Positions 37,800 through 49,974 are shown, numbered from the stretch's first letter. The stretch: 64,000 bases of DNA from Nectonema munidae (GCA_030549495.1 JAUIRK010000059.1:372001-436000); one strand, 5' to 3'. The notes: generated from the sequence alone by a model not told the origin. Numbers and translations: made by a program.

Positions 37800-38491
37800 A
37801 TGCTTTGTCTCAGTTCGAAACGATTAAGTCTTGTAAAAAAATATTACACAGTTATTTTGATTCTGAAATTGAACCACCCAGGGATTCAAAGTATATTCGT
37901 AACCTCAAATACAACAAAGAAAAAGCAAATCCATCTTTTATTTATAACAACAATATTGCAGATAGCATTCAAAATATTATTACAATGATGACTGCTGGAC
38001 ATCCTTTTATAAAGGAAATGAATATAACTTCATTCGGGCTTTCTTACCTTATTTGCTATATAGATACACAATTGTTACATATAAAAAAAATCTATTTCTT
38101 CTAGATCAACTATTTTGAGTATTGATAGGACTTTTAATTTAGATCACTGTTTTGTGACAGTCACTGTTTTCAATGATGGGGATTTAAAAAGAAAATTCAC
38201 AAAAACCTGTCCAATTTTTCTCGGTCCATTATTTTTGCGTTGTTTGGGTATGGAGACCTTAATATTTCAGAAAGTTCTCAATCCAAAGTGTTTACAAAAC
38301 TAGAATGGGATAATATGAGTAAGAATGATCAAGAGGAATATTTTCAAAAAATTTTAAACAATAATTCAGAAAAACTTACATTTTCAACTGATGAGCAATT
38401 AATGCTAAAAAAGTCTCCTAACGCTGCTTCAAAGCCGGGAAAAAGAAAAACTTTCAGCATCTCACGAAAAATAAAGAGACGAGCTAATTAA
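37800..38491 (+). mobile_element. Internally deleted Mutator-like element related to 31296-33760
   Basis: Rightward translation gives PPRDSKYIRNLKYNKEKANP (compare IRDARCITNMKYNLKKDSTP in the larger element), then SIDRTFNLDHCFVTVTVFND and CPIFLGPLFLRCLG, the start of the MULE core. After this the DEExA region is missing and the frame passes straight to a Lys-rich tail (SKPGKRKTFSIS) that ends near 38491. A non-autonomous deletion derivative, with frame changes. Confidence 0.65.
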
Positions 38492-38746
38492 TAATTTGCT
38501 ATATGAATCCGTTATTTTTTGATATTTTCTTCTCTCATTAAATTGTTTATTGAATGCATAAAAATACTTTTTTGTCGCATATCTTTATCCTTTTGACATT
38601 TCAGAAGATAATAATAAAAAAATTTAGGGGTAGTCTCCCGTGTTCAACCTCTTGAGGTTTTGAAAATTATCAAAACATGTGAGGATGAAATATATAATTA
38701 TATTTCATATATCAGGAAATATGATTTTTATTGAGTTCCTAGAAAG

Positions 38747-40945
38747 ACCAAGCCGGTCAATTGACCGGTAAGTTATTTTCATTCGACTGTAACTCTTGGG
38801 AACTTATACTCATTCAATCGAAACTATAAAATTCTAATATTATATACAAAGTTATAAGTTCGAATGTTCTGTTTTTTATTTCTCAACTTTTCCAAAGCGT
38901 ATATAAGTTTTTCTTCAACTAAGACCATACTGGTCAAATGACCGATATCATAATTTTTTAATATTTTATGATAAAAAGTCAAAATAAATAACTTATTATT
39001 TACAATTGTTTATTAACATAAAATTATTATAATTTTAAACATAATTTACATACTTGAAAAGAACAAGATCCACAATTATAATTAGAACAGTTCGGACACG
39101 TTCTTGTTTTATTTTTTTGACATATTTTACAGGTGGTCCTTTTTCCATATCCCAAAGTTTTGTCGCTAGATGTTGAGGCTCTATCTTCGCTTAGAATTAG
39201 TATTTTTCTTAAAAAACTTCTAGAATTTCTCTCTTTTTCACATAGAGATTCTCCCAGGTCAATCAAAATCTATCGCCTTTTTTGTTGAAATTTATATTTC
39301 TTTGCATAAAATATAAGTGTTCAAACACACGATGTCCAATAAATTAAAAAATAATGCGAGTGGCCATCTTCTGGAACCTGGTTTCGTAGAATATGCTCTC
39401 AGCATTTCACCAGCACATCTACTAATGCATTCTGGTCGCTTTTTGGAATCTTCAGATACAACTTTTGGATTTTGATGATGTGATGATAAAACAAAAACAT
39501 CTTTATTTTTTTAGCTCGGTAACCTACTAACATGATACCTTGATCTTGCGTAAAAAGGAACTTTGATTCATAAAGCCGATCATTATTTTCAAACTTCATT
39601 TGTGGGAGAATTTCTCTGAGATCTAATTGTTCCCACAAGTGTTGTCTTTTGTCTCAAAAGGTTTTTTAGAGCAGGAAAGACTTGTAAAAAAATTGTCTCA
39701 AGTTACATTCAAGCCCATATCTTTATAGGAATCTAACAATTTCAAAACAACGTGTCTTCAGGAATCTAACAACGTCCTTGGCTTGAATGAATTCGAGATT
39801 CATCTTTACCATTGTAAGGAAGTGATTGCAAAACATAGTAACTGTGGGAATCACAAAGCATCCAAAACTTTATTCCAAATTTTGATGGTTTACTTGGCAT
39901 GTATTGAATGAATTTGCACCTGCTGCGACATGGATAAAGTTGTTCGTCAACAGCAACTGATCCATGAGGAAAGTAGCACTTTTGAAAGTTCTCCGTTACG
40001 TTGCTCCAAAGTGAGCGAATCGCTGTGAAAGAATCTTTTTCTTTTCTTAGAGAACGCGAGCTCTTGACATCAGATCGTAAATAAAGTAAAATGTTTTAAA
40101 TCGTTACGAGATATCGTCTCATTGAATAATTCGCATTTCAAAAGTTATGAAGAGGTTCACTTCGTTCTTTGAGTACACCTCTCATTATGCAAAGTCCAAG
40201 AAAAGCAAAAAATTTCGACAACGGTAAAGAAAAGTTCAAGTCATTCTTTCTTTTAGCCTCTTCTGTGGTAAGTTTGATTATTTCATCTAAATTTCTGTGT
40301 CCATACACTTACATAGACCACAAAACTGCTGTTTGATTAGTTATGTATCATTCAGAAAAATCAATAAACTATAAAACTCTATGTACGCGCAACCACCGCT
40401 TCAAACAATAAAACAGCTCTCTTTTTTTTATAAACACTTTTTGGCATTTGTTTTGTTAACGATGAATGCCTTATTACAATATCAATGAATGATGTTTGAA
40501 CATTTTACACACAACAAGTTTAGAGGTTACAGATGATTTTGCTTGCTTTATATGACAATATAGAAAAATCAGAAAACTTAGAATGGTACATAATCCAAAA
40601 TATAAACAACCTCAAACAGAAAAACTACACGCTATTTTGTAAACATTTCACCACAAATGTTTTATTGTAAACATACCGATACAAATGTTTTCCAGCCATA
40701 ATGCGTATTACACTGATAATGAGTATTTCAGCCTAACATAAGAAGTTTCACGAATGTGGATTCTATAAAAAATCAACAAACTATATAATTAATAAACATT
40801 TTCATGCATATTTTATTTCAATTTGTATTGCTTTTCACTTCAAAAGTTTTTTGGCATATGTTCGTGTTATTAATTCGCGCTATTGTAATAGAATTGAAGC
40901 TGAAACAATTTACCTGTCAATTGACCGGTATGGTCTTACTTGATT
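38747..40945 (-). mobile_element. piggyBac transposon with palindromic terminal repeats
   Basis: The ends are inverted: left AAGACCAAGCCGGTCAATTG, right (inverted) AAGACCATACCGGTCAATTG. Each holds the palindrome CCGGTCAATTGACCGG or a one-base variant, and a second left-side block lies at 38917-38945. TTAA follows the right end at about 40953. The transposase reads leftward. Near 40250-40300 LSKFFAFLGLCIMRGV appears; 39780-40080 gives SVAVDEQLYPCRSRCKFIQY and FGIKFWMLCDSHSYYV with the first Asp intact. Next comes 39399-39638, and a Cys-rich C-terminus at 39027-39266 (CKICQKN..CPNCSNYNCGSC..CKLC). Several frame breaks. Confidence 0.8.
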
Positions 40946-40956
40946 AAAAAATTTTC

Positions 40957-41935
40957 TTAATGGGACGGGATACATTTGTATCACTATTGATTAAATAAAT
41001 CGAAAACAAGATTCATCTGTAAAAAAATTCAGATATAGATTTAAATTTCTAGCATATTAATTTTTGAAATATTAGGTTAATAGGAATTAAATAAAACGTT
41101 AAATAATTTATTGAAAAAAACAAAGTTCAAATAGCTTATTTAAACATAAATATCGAATTTTCTTTCTTCAAGTACAGTCTTCCTCTTAAATTTCATTTTT
41201 CAACTATCCGTTATGAGAAAGATTTAAAACAATCTGGAATTGTTCAATTATAGCTAAAAATGGATAAAGAACATTTATATAGAACTAAGTATTTGTAGAA
41301 TTTTTTTGTTATGCATTTGTACCAACTTTTTTTATGTTATGCATTCATACGATACAACTTTTATGTATAAGGGGCGGGAAAAGGGTTAGTCAGATACAGC
41401 AGAGATTCAGAGGGGGTCTTCTTTTCCTTTACCGATTTTTAGGGATATCAGTGTATAATAGTTCTATCAGAATTACTTTCATTATGTGGAGGAAGAGTTG
41501 TATTTCAGATCCACAACATGAAATATGTAAATGTTCTAAAACCTGCTGCATTTTTTATAAGCTAATTTACTAATTACATATTGAAGTAAGCTTATATTTG
41601 GTATATATATAAAAAGTATAATTTTATAAGAGTATTCAAAGTTTTTTTATATTTGGTCTTACACTTTTTATGTAATAAGAGTTTAAAATAAACGGCCATT
41701 TTATAGGGTAGCCATTTTTTTAGCCATTTTATACCCTTTAAAAATGGCGATATCTTTATTTTTCTCAAATTTTAGATTTTTCTTAGTTTTTGCTTATTAC
41801 ACGGTATAATGCCATTTTCAATGATATTTTTACTTCTGATGGGGTCCACTTTTTTTTCCTAAATATTTTCAACCGAATCAATAAATTTTTCGTATAATAT
41901 ACAAGTAGTTCATTATTTTTTTAACATTTAATACC
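40957..41935. other. Intergenic, no gene seen
   Basis: AT-rich. A small inverted repeat around GCCATTTT/AAAATGGC lies near 41695-41755. The rightward 79-residue frame at 41334-41573 shows no known motif. Confidence 0.4.
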
Positions 41936-41939
41936 TTAA

Positions 41940-42255
41940 CCCTATTAGTGCTGGGAGGGGGGGCGTAAAACCCCCTTCACTAAAAAATTAATTGTAGAAA
42001 ATTGGCTGAATCATATCCCTTCAAATTTTGTGACTTTTCCTAAAATCGCTAGCTGCATCTTTTGAAACCATTTTCATGGTAGTTGAATGACCCTTACATG
42101 TCCAAAACTGTCAATCAAAATAAAAAATTAAAATTTTTCAGTAAAAATTCGACATTATCTGTACTTACCTTATAACTTAGGATCAATATTATATAATACC
42201 CTGAAAATTTATAATTATATACAGTTTGGAACGCATAACACTTTATATATTTAAT
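41940..42255. repeat. piggyBac-like MITE, left member of an inverted pair
   Basis: Begins CCCTATTAGTGCTGGG after TTAA (41936-41939), with a G7 run and then C5. About 310 bp match, in inverted orientation, the segment at 49645-49960 (shared words: GATGCAGCTAGCGATTTTAGG, read on one strand, and GGAACGCATAACAC). The two copies face each other across 7.7 kb that includes RBPJ exon 1. Confidence 0.75.
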
Positions 42256-42326
42256 TTTTTAAATTAAATAATTAATCAACTTTTAACAATAATTTTTTAA
42301 CTAATACTTTTTAACTTTTTTAAGTA

Positions 42327-45080
42327 ATGTTCAACATCCAACCCTTTATGGAAAAAGCCGTCAGACCAAAGGAGTTCAACGTTCTCCCTAACGAAGAACA
42401 AAGTGGAAAATTATGGAAACACTGGTTTAGAGGATTCACTTACTACCTTGACTGTTTGAAGGATCACAGTCCAAACAAGCTTGAACTTCTCATCATTCAC
42501 TTGGGACCTGACGTTGCTGAAAGCATACAAAAAGCGTCAAGTTATGAGATGGCAATAAAGCAACTGGAAAGTGCATACGTCAAATTTCCTAACGAAGTTC
42601 ATGCAAGGCACCTCCTCTCAACGCGCGTTCAATCAAGTGACGAGACCGTCGACTCTTTCTTTCAATCCTTGAAGGTGTTATCCATGAATTGCGAATTCAA
42701 AGAAGTAACTGCCGATCAGCACAAAGATCTTTTCATAAGAGATTCTCTCATCTCTGGATTGAGGAACAGTGCTATTCGAACCAGACTTCTTGAAAACACG
42801 AAACTTGATCTCAACACCGCAGTCAACCAAGCTAGAGCTATGGAGCAAGCTTTAAGCCAAAGCGAAAGCTACGCGTCCAATACCCTAACGCTTGCTGCAA
42901 CCGCAAATGAGAACCAACCTGATGAACTCTCAACCCGTTAAAATCGTGAAGCGTCAGAGATGGATAGTTGTTCTTCCTTTTTAAAATCTTCAATTAATGG
43001 AAATTGCTACTTCTGTGGAGGTAAAAGACACCCTAGAAACTCTAGAGAGTTGTGTCCTGCCAAGCGTCATACCTGCTTCAAGTGTGGTAAACTTGGACAT
43101 TTCTCCAAAGTTTGTCGATCTGCAAGGAAAAACGTTTCAAACATCAATGGAATGTCGAAGAAATCCAGCTGGAAAAGCATCGTTCTTCTCAACGGCTCTA
43201 AATGTCAAGTACTCGTCGACACTGGGAGCACCGACAACTTCTTGGACAAAGATACTGCTCGTCGACTGAATTTGAAGCTATATCCCTGCAAAGAAAAGGT
43301 CAGCATGGCTTCTAGCAAGTTTAAAATGCAGGTTATGGGAAGAACTCGTGCTCAATTGCAAATTCAAAATAAAGTCTACGATAATGTGGAGTTCTTGATT
43401 TTACCTAACTTGTGGAAAGAGGTCATCTTGGGAATTAGTTTTCTCAAAAGACATAAAGACATCACCATTGAATTCCATGGGAAAGAACCTTCTTTGGATT
43501 TCCAATATCACAGTGGAAACCTTGAAGCTCGTCATACATGCTTCAACAAAGAACTCGAATGAAGTGAAACTTTTTAGATTCTTGTCTGCTAATTGTCGAC
43601 CTCAGATAACAAGAACTAGAAAGTTCAGTGAAGATGATCAGCGATTTATACGAAGTGAAGTCCAGAGACTGCTGAAAGCTGGAGTTATTGAAGAATCCAA
43701 TTCTCCATGGCGAGCTCAAGTTGTCCTTGTTCCCAAAACCGCCGGAGGGAAGAGAATGGTAGTTGACTTCTCACACACGATAAATAAGTTTACCTTAGCT
43801 GACGCCTATTCTTTGCCTGATGTAAATGAATTGGCACATAAGGTAGCCAAATTCAAATACTTCAGTTTAATTGATCTTTCCGAAGCTTATTATCAAGTGG
43901 AACTGGGGAAAGACGAGCGAATGTACACTGGGTTTGAAGCTGACGGTAGACTTTATCAATTCACGAAAATTCCGATGGGAGTAACCAATGAGGCCTCTGC
44001 ATTTCAGCGATACATCAATAACTTTATTTCGTTAAATAAACTTAGTGATACTTTTTCTTACATAGACGATGTAATAATCTGTGGGAAGACTTTGGAGCAA
44101 CACGATCGCAATCTAAAGTCTTTTTTTAACGCAGCCAATTCCTATCAACTAAACATCAATTGGAGCAAAAGTAAGCAAGGACTCGCATCTATCAAATTTC
44201 TTGGATATGAGATTGGTGATGGGGAGCTAAGGCCTGACAAGGATCGCATCAAACCTCTGACAGAAATGCCTATACCGCGAAGTTCTGCTGAATTGAAAAG
44301 AATGATGGGATTCTTCTCATATTACGCCAAATAGATTTCCAATTACTCCACGAAAGTTCAATCTCTAACAAAAGTGACCTCATTTCCTTGTGAGTTCGTT
44401 TTTACCCACGAACTCACACAATACACTAATAAGCAATGGCAATCGTCAGTTACCCAATCGACAAACACCATTCTATCCCACATAACTGACATAACAGCTG
44501 TTCATCAATCTTTGTCAAAACATAAGTTCATCCCCTCACGATCCCTTATAAGGTGGCTCTTCGGGCACTGCCCTTGCAAAAAATACCTCTTTCATATCAA
44601 ACATTCCGACACTCAGTCCTGCCGTTTCTGTGGCGCAGCTTGTGAATCATCTCACCACCTAACTTTCATTTGCCCATTTTTTATCTCTCATCGCCACGAA
44701 TTAATAAACAGTTGTGTTTCAACTCTCGGTCATTTTCTCAACAATCTGAATGAACTACTAACACACTCGACACTATTAATTTCCCTCTCGACGCTTCTAC
44801 GAACTATTGAACCCATTCTAAATCTTCACCCACCGCCAACTCGATAGCTTTCTTCCTCTACTTTTCTCGCTATTTCTTTTATTTTAGACTCCCTTTAAAT
44901 CCTGCATAAATAAAAAGACTGTCTCTATTTCCCTATCAAGCATCTTGCAAGCACATCAATTAAGTTTTGGAAAGTGCTTTGAAATCTCTACCTACCTACC
45001 TATCAACGTTGGCAGCCATTGAAAATTTAAATCAGGAAGATTTAGAGTTATCGTTTCGCGGGAACTTTTCAATTAAATAC
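42327..45080 (+). mobile_element. Ty3/Gypsy LTR-retrotransposon fossil
   Basis: Degraded internal region of a Ty3/Gypsy element, rightward. Parts in order: gag (about 42.33-42.95 kb), a pair of Cys/His nucleic-acid-binding knuckles (about 43.0-43.1 kb), an aspartic protease with the DTG motif (about 43.2 kb), a reverse transcriptase with its YIDD active-site box (about 43.6-44.33 kb) and, past a LINE insertion, the beginning of the RNase H region (about 45.0 kb). No integrase and no LTRs are recognisable, so it is truncated. It carries a handful of breaks besides the insertion. The long near-open blocks suggest moderate rather than great age. Confidence 0.85.
44385..45000 (+). mobile_element. 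5'-truncated LINE 3' end inserted in the Gypsy fossil
   Basis: The rightward frame to 44847 gives HELTQYTNKQWQSSVTQSTN, FIPSRSLIRWLFGHCPCKKY, then the zinc-knuckle-like CRFCGAACESSHHLTFIC, and ends with RTIEPILN..PPPTR. A Cys-Cys-His-Cys motif at the end of ORF2 is characteristic of Jockey/R1-like LINEs. About 150 bp of 3' UTR follows and closes with a CTACCTACCTACC tail, the simple-repeat end seen in several LINE families. Typical 5'-truncated insertion. Confidence 0.7.
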
Positions 45081-45422
45081 TGCCAAATGATTATAATTCA
45101 AAATGTATAAATATGTTTATTTATTACTTCTTATATTGAAATGACTATTTATGTATCTTTTTCAATATTATATTTTCCCATTTGTTATAAATTTTATATT
45201 AGGATCATCTCTTCTATCCTAAGAAAAACCCAAAATTATTATAAAATTTTTGAATACTTTTGTGTGTGTTTCTTTTCGTTTCTTATTGTTTTTTTGCAAA
45301 ATAAACGTTATCGTTCTATGAGACTTCGAATCAATTTCTATCAAATTAAATAAAATTATATTTTTTGTTTTAATTTTATTATTTTTTTGCTCCTAGTTTA
45401 TATTCAAAAAATTTATTTACTC

Positions 45423-45550
45423 ATGGGGTCCGAAGGACTTAGAATTAATAATATAGACATGGAAAAATATTTAGATGCTAACAAAAAAGTTCAGAAGATA
45501 ATAATTCTTTATGCTAAGGTTGCTCAAAAGTCCTACAGAAATGAAAAAAG
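45423..45550 (+). CDS. RBPJ: RBPJ/CSL transcription factor, exon 1 of those found
   Basis: Encodes MEKYLDANKKVQKIIILYAK then VAQKSYRNEK and the first two bases of an Arg codon. This matches the conserved start of the CSL DNA-binding region (human: [20 protein letters not shown] followed by SYGNEKR). The donor AAAAG|GTTACT at 45551 is phase 2 and joins exactly to exon 2 at 57707 to rebuild [17 protein letters not shown] binds Notch-response elements and is switched from repressor to activator by the Notch intracellular domain. The first ATG in frame is used; a pyrimidine-rich acceptor (TTTTTTTGCTCCTAG) just before 45400 suggests an upstream exon may exist. The usual Gly of SYGNEK is Arg. Confidence 0.8.
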
Positions 45551-45598
45551 GTTACTTAATTATTTTTAAAATACAAGAAAGTTAGAAACAATTTTGGT

Positions 45599-45741
45599 AA
45601 TGTTGCACTTTCCGTGCATCGATAGACGTCTTTCCTATGCAATTGGCTTTTTTTTTTATCGATGCACGGTACTATTCGTGCATCGATAAAAAGCCAATTG
45701 CATAGGAAAGACGTTTATCGATGCACGGATAATGCAACATT
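45599..45741. repeat. 143-bp hairpin (foldback element) in RBPJ intron
   Basis: The left arm starts AATGTTGCAC and runs through GACGTCTTTCCTATGCAATT to ATCGATGCACG (about 45668). The right arm from 45677 is its inverted copy, ending at GTGCAACATT-like 45741. Only about eight bases separate the arms, and the mismatches are few. The word CGTGCATCGAT appears four times, two per arm. Either a snapback MITE or, if transcribed in the intron, a long double-stranded RNA stem. It lies 50 bp after exon 1. Confidence 0.9.
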
Positions 45742-45957
45742 CAATTTTATTGAAATAAAGATAATATTTTACGAAACATAAATTATAGCAAATTTTTGTA
45801 TAGCTATTTTTATTGCCTTTTGACATTAATTTTTAATATGATTTTTTAAATATTTACCTTTAATTAAATTCTCAATTTTTATCTTAGATTCTGCCTGTGA
45901 TTATTTACTACTAGTAAATTTATATTGTTTTTTGTCTAGTAACATGTTTCAGTTTAA

Positions 45958-46005
45958 TACAGTATTTCCCAACCTAGGGGTAAGCTTTTTCACTGGGGTA
46001 ATTAT
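45958..46005. mobile_element. hAT-like terminus
   Basis: CAGTATTTCCCAACCTAGGG resembles the CAGTGGTTCCCAACC end of hAT elements. Similar single ends lie near 20283 (inverted) and 27405. No partner end is seen. Confidence 0.35.
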
Positions 46006-46058
46006 TCAATATTTTTTGCGTAATGGATGTTTTGTGCGAGAAGATGGAACAATATATA

Positions 46059-46673
46059 CATAGGCGCCGGCATGATTATTTACAAAGGGGCAATTTTTTT
46101 TGATTCGATTTAAAGATTTAATTATTTTTTAACTAAAACTGATTCTGTACTACTGAGTAGAACTGATTTTTTTATTCTGAAGCGGTGTTACATAACTTAC
46201 ATTAGTAACGTTACGGTTTTCACCCATAAGATGATTAGGATGGATTATACTAGTCTTTCCTCTAAAACTCTTTATCTTAATTTCAATCTCAATTAGATCT
46301 GCTGCCAAATGTGTTTTCCCCATTTTATAGTTTTTTGCTGAACAAATCATACTTAATTTATTATCATGTAAAATGTTATATTTTAGTATGCTCTAAAAAT
46401 AAATCCTTTATTGAAAAATGCATTACAAATAAAAATAACACATAGCTTATGAGGAAAATAAAGCTTTTACAAGAAAAGAGAACGTGTATATGAATATAGG
46501 TATATATACATAAAAAATCACTTGGAGGGTAGAGCTGCTTCTATTGGTCAAAACGTAACTGAAGTCGTCTTTGATCTGCTCCGAATTTGTTTACAATTCT
46601 GAATATTCCCAAAATATTTACATTTCCAGGAGGGGCAAGTGCCCCTTCTTGCCCCAGTGTGCCGGCGCCTATG
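46059..46673. mobile_element. hAT-type MITE, 615 bp, with perfect 8-bp duplication
   Basis: Starts CATAGGCGCCGGCA and ends TGCCGGCGCCTATG, a perfect 14-bp inverted repeat. AATATATA flanks both sides (46051-46058 and 46674-46681). Subterminal GGGGCAA / TTGCCCC runs follow. No transposase; the short frame inside is chance. Confidence 0.9.
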
Positions 46674-47025
46674 AATATATATGAAGAGGAACTTTATCAA
46701 AAGCTTTTTTGAAATCACTCTAACTGTTGACAGGTATAATAATCTATTTAAATGAATTGTCTGTTCTATTTATTAATTTTGTTTCAATTGTTTAATAGTA
46801 ACTTAGCGACTATACTATTATTAACTTCATCTTCTAGTGTAGGCAGTGAGATTTAAACTGAAGCAACTAGCAAAATATTTGTTTTGATATATAGATATAT
46901 TTATATTATTCGAGAATCTTTTAATTGATATTGTAAATGCTTGAAGCTTTATGAAAGCATGATGTTGAAATCTGTGCCACATGCTTACTTATTCAAATTC
47001 AGTATAAAATTTGCAACATGATGAC

Positions 47026-49511
47026 TAGGGCAATTTTTTTTGAGTTAAAAAGAATTTTTTTGACCTATCGTCTTGAAATTTTTGACTTTTACGAAAAAAT
47101 TTTGACCTATCTTTTAAGAGTTCAATTTGAACTCAAAACCTACTTTAACTAAAATTTTTGAATAAATGCAATACTTTTTAAATGATTTCATTGGAAAGGG
47201 TAGAAAAAAACGATCAAAAATCAAAGATGATGTATTATAATCAAATATGTAATATTTAAATATATTAATAGGCAAAAAATTTCTATCTTTAGCTAACAAC
47301 TTTTTTAATAGAGAAAAGGATCGCTCCAATGCAACAGATGTTGACTGGCAGTTATGTAAAAGTAAATATGCCTAGGGCGCGATTTTAGGATTTTTTCAAA
47401 TCATTTTGTTCATTCTTGACTTAACGTAGACTTTAATTTCACATTCATCTTCAAAATTTAAGTTACCATAAGTTTCATAGGTATTTTTTATAGAAAAATT
47501 TGTGGACAAAGTTTTTTCAACTATGTCGCATATTGTAGAATAACACTTCTTTATATTGTAAAGTTGTACCACAAAGTTTTCATTTTCAAATGCTTTAAGA
47601 ACTCTTTTAACAATTAAATCTTCACTATCTTGAATAGATTCAACATTTTTTTTTGACTTCAGGTAAATTATCGCTGTAATAGATGGGCGCTTTTAACCAA
47701 AATGACCATCCAGTTTCGATCGGACATGATGGGCTGCCAATATCTTTAAACAGCTTTTTTTTTATTTTTCCCGGTCAGCATTTTCATTGAAGTTATTAAC
47801 TCGTCAACTTCTTTGTAAAACACCCTAACTTTCATGTCACAGTTGTGCATTAAATGAGCGAAGCAGGTGATATGAAAGATATTTTCATAAAGCAACTTCA
47901 ATGATTATGCTGCATAGATATTGTAGGAAGCCGCATCTGATATAAATAAAGAGAAGTTTTCTCTTTTAACTTCAAACTCTTTTAAAAGATTATTTATTAT
48001 TTGAATGATTTTTTGGGAGTTGGCAAGCTGTGCTAAGGCAATACCTTGCACCAACAAAGTTTTTTTGAGCAACCTCTATATCACCAATTAAAATGTTGCG
48101 AAAAATGTTTGATGCTATCTCAGTTTCATCAACCATTAAAAAAACTTTATAATCTTCCAAAAAACTTTTCATTTCTATAATTTTATCAACTGCCATATCA
48201 TACACCATTTTCCGACTCTGAGAAATAGAAGGTAGCGAAAATCTCATACTAGAAAATAAGTTAACGATGCTTTGGTGACAAAATTTATGTTGTGAGATGC
48301 TAGCTTCTAAAAATGCTTTGACTATCATATTTGAAAAGTTTTTGTTTGAAGTTTCCATGAAGTGATTTAAACTTTGATTATGTGAAACAGATTCTTTTAA
48401 AGTTTTGTGTTTTTTCAACTTTGATGACTTTCCACAAAAAATGACTTTTTTTACATTAATTTTGTAGAGCGTACAAATCACACTACCGCTTAATTGAACA
48501 GTAAATTCATTAGGATATGCATCAACAAATGCTTGTACCTTTGCTTTTGAACTTTTTGAAGTTTTAGGCATTTTACTCTTTAAAAAGTTGTTTTTGCTCT
48601 GAATAAAAACAAAAAAAGTCAAATAATAATAATTATTTAGAATATTAGTTTTGAAAATATCAAGGACTAAAATTTAAAGATGAATTGAAGTAAATTAAAA
48701 AAAAGTTGAATTGATTGCTGGGGAGTCAAAGTTTAATGACTCCCTCTCCATATACCAATAGACAATGAAAAAACATTTTAATTTTAAGCCTTGTTTTTTT
48801 AACTTAGACAGAAAATTGCACAAAAGAAAGAAGAAATTGGATATCACTCAAAAACAAAAAAGTATTATACAAATAAAAAAAAATCAACTCTAAAACATCA
48901 AATTTTTATACGTTTCGAACTAATTTTAGAAATAACTTTTTTTATAAACTATGTCATTATTCACTTTATTTCTAGCATATCATAATAAAAGTTGATGAAA
49001 ATCTGTCTCAAAAAATATGTATAAAAAAGCCTTTGAAAAAATTTTTCATTACGGTACTTTTTAAAAAATATGATAAATTCTGAAATGAAAGTTCTGTTTA
49101 TGAAAGTTTAAAATTCGGATTGAATCTAATAAAATTTAAGAAGTGGGAGTTTGTGTTTATGGATTTCGCCAAGTTTTTTTGAGCGTCTTTAAGAAAATTC
49201 AAGTCAAAAAATTTCATTAACATTAGCTTGCATGATAAAGGATCAAAAATATCAAGATTATTAAACAAAAAACAGTTTAAAAAACAAAAAGCACAGAGGT
49301 CATAAACAAGAATGGAATTATTTAAAGTTAGCAAATAAAAAAATATTATGTTTCAGTAAATTTTAACTTTTTTTGACCGAATAAATTTTTTTTTGACTTT
49401 ATTGACCTTAAAAAAATTGAAAGCAGCGAAATAAAATACCGAAAGTATTGGAAAATATGACTAATATCTTTTTGGGAATTTTTTTTAAAATTGTGACTTT
49501 TAACCGCCCTA
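47026..49511 (-). mobile_element. hAT transposon, relative of the element at 54503
   Basis: Ends TAGGGCAATTTTTTTT (left) and, inverted, TAGGGCGGTTAAAAGTCA (right). Flanks ATGATGAC and ATTAGGAC agree at six of eight bases, an eroded target duplication. The leftward transposase starts near 48571 (MPKTSKSSKAKVQAFVDAYP) with a CGBP1-like BED-type N-terminus, and runs to 47990 with FLEASISQHKFCHQSIVNLF and FLMVDETEIASNIF. The C-terminal dimerisation piece lies at 47114-47329 (MERSFSLLKKLLAKDRNF). The middle is broken by stops and frame changes. Words match the hAT at 54503-56611 along the whole length, so both belong to one family. Confidence 0.8.
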
Positions 49512-49644
49512 ATTAGGACGTATACCGATTTAGTATAAAAACATATATTTTATGTAAAATTTGAAGGTATATTTTATTAGATATATTTTTGATCAATCAA
49601 AATTTTGATTGACATTTTCTAAAAAGTAGCCATGATTATTGAAA

Positions 49645-49960
49645 AAATTAAATATATAAGGTGTTATGCGTTCCAAACTGTATATAATTATAAATTTTTA
49701 GGGTTAGGGTATTATATAATATAGATCCTAAGTTATAAGGTTAAGTACAGATAATGTCAAAATTTAGCTGAAAAATTGTAATTTTTGATTTTGATTGATG
49801 GTTTTGGACATGAAAGGGTCATTCAACTACCATGAAAATGCTTTCAAAAGATGCAGCTAGCGATTTTAGGAAAAGTCACAAAATTTGAAGGGATATGATT
49901 CAGCCTTTTCTACAATTTATTTTTAGTGAATCCGTTTTACGCCCCAAGCACTAATAGGGT
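49645..49960. repeat. piggyBac-like MITE, right member of inverted pair
   Basis: Inverted copy of 41940-42255. It ends GCACTAATAGGG followed by TTAG, a one-base variant of TTAA. The shared block includes GTGTTATGCGTTCCAAACTG. It adjoins the hAT element on its left. Confidence 0.7.
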
Positions 49961-49974
49961 TAGGGGTGTGCTGT

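Noticed and set aside
41334-41573. Small gene with Cys residues
   Set aside because: No motif, no splice or promoter context, and length within chance expectation.
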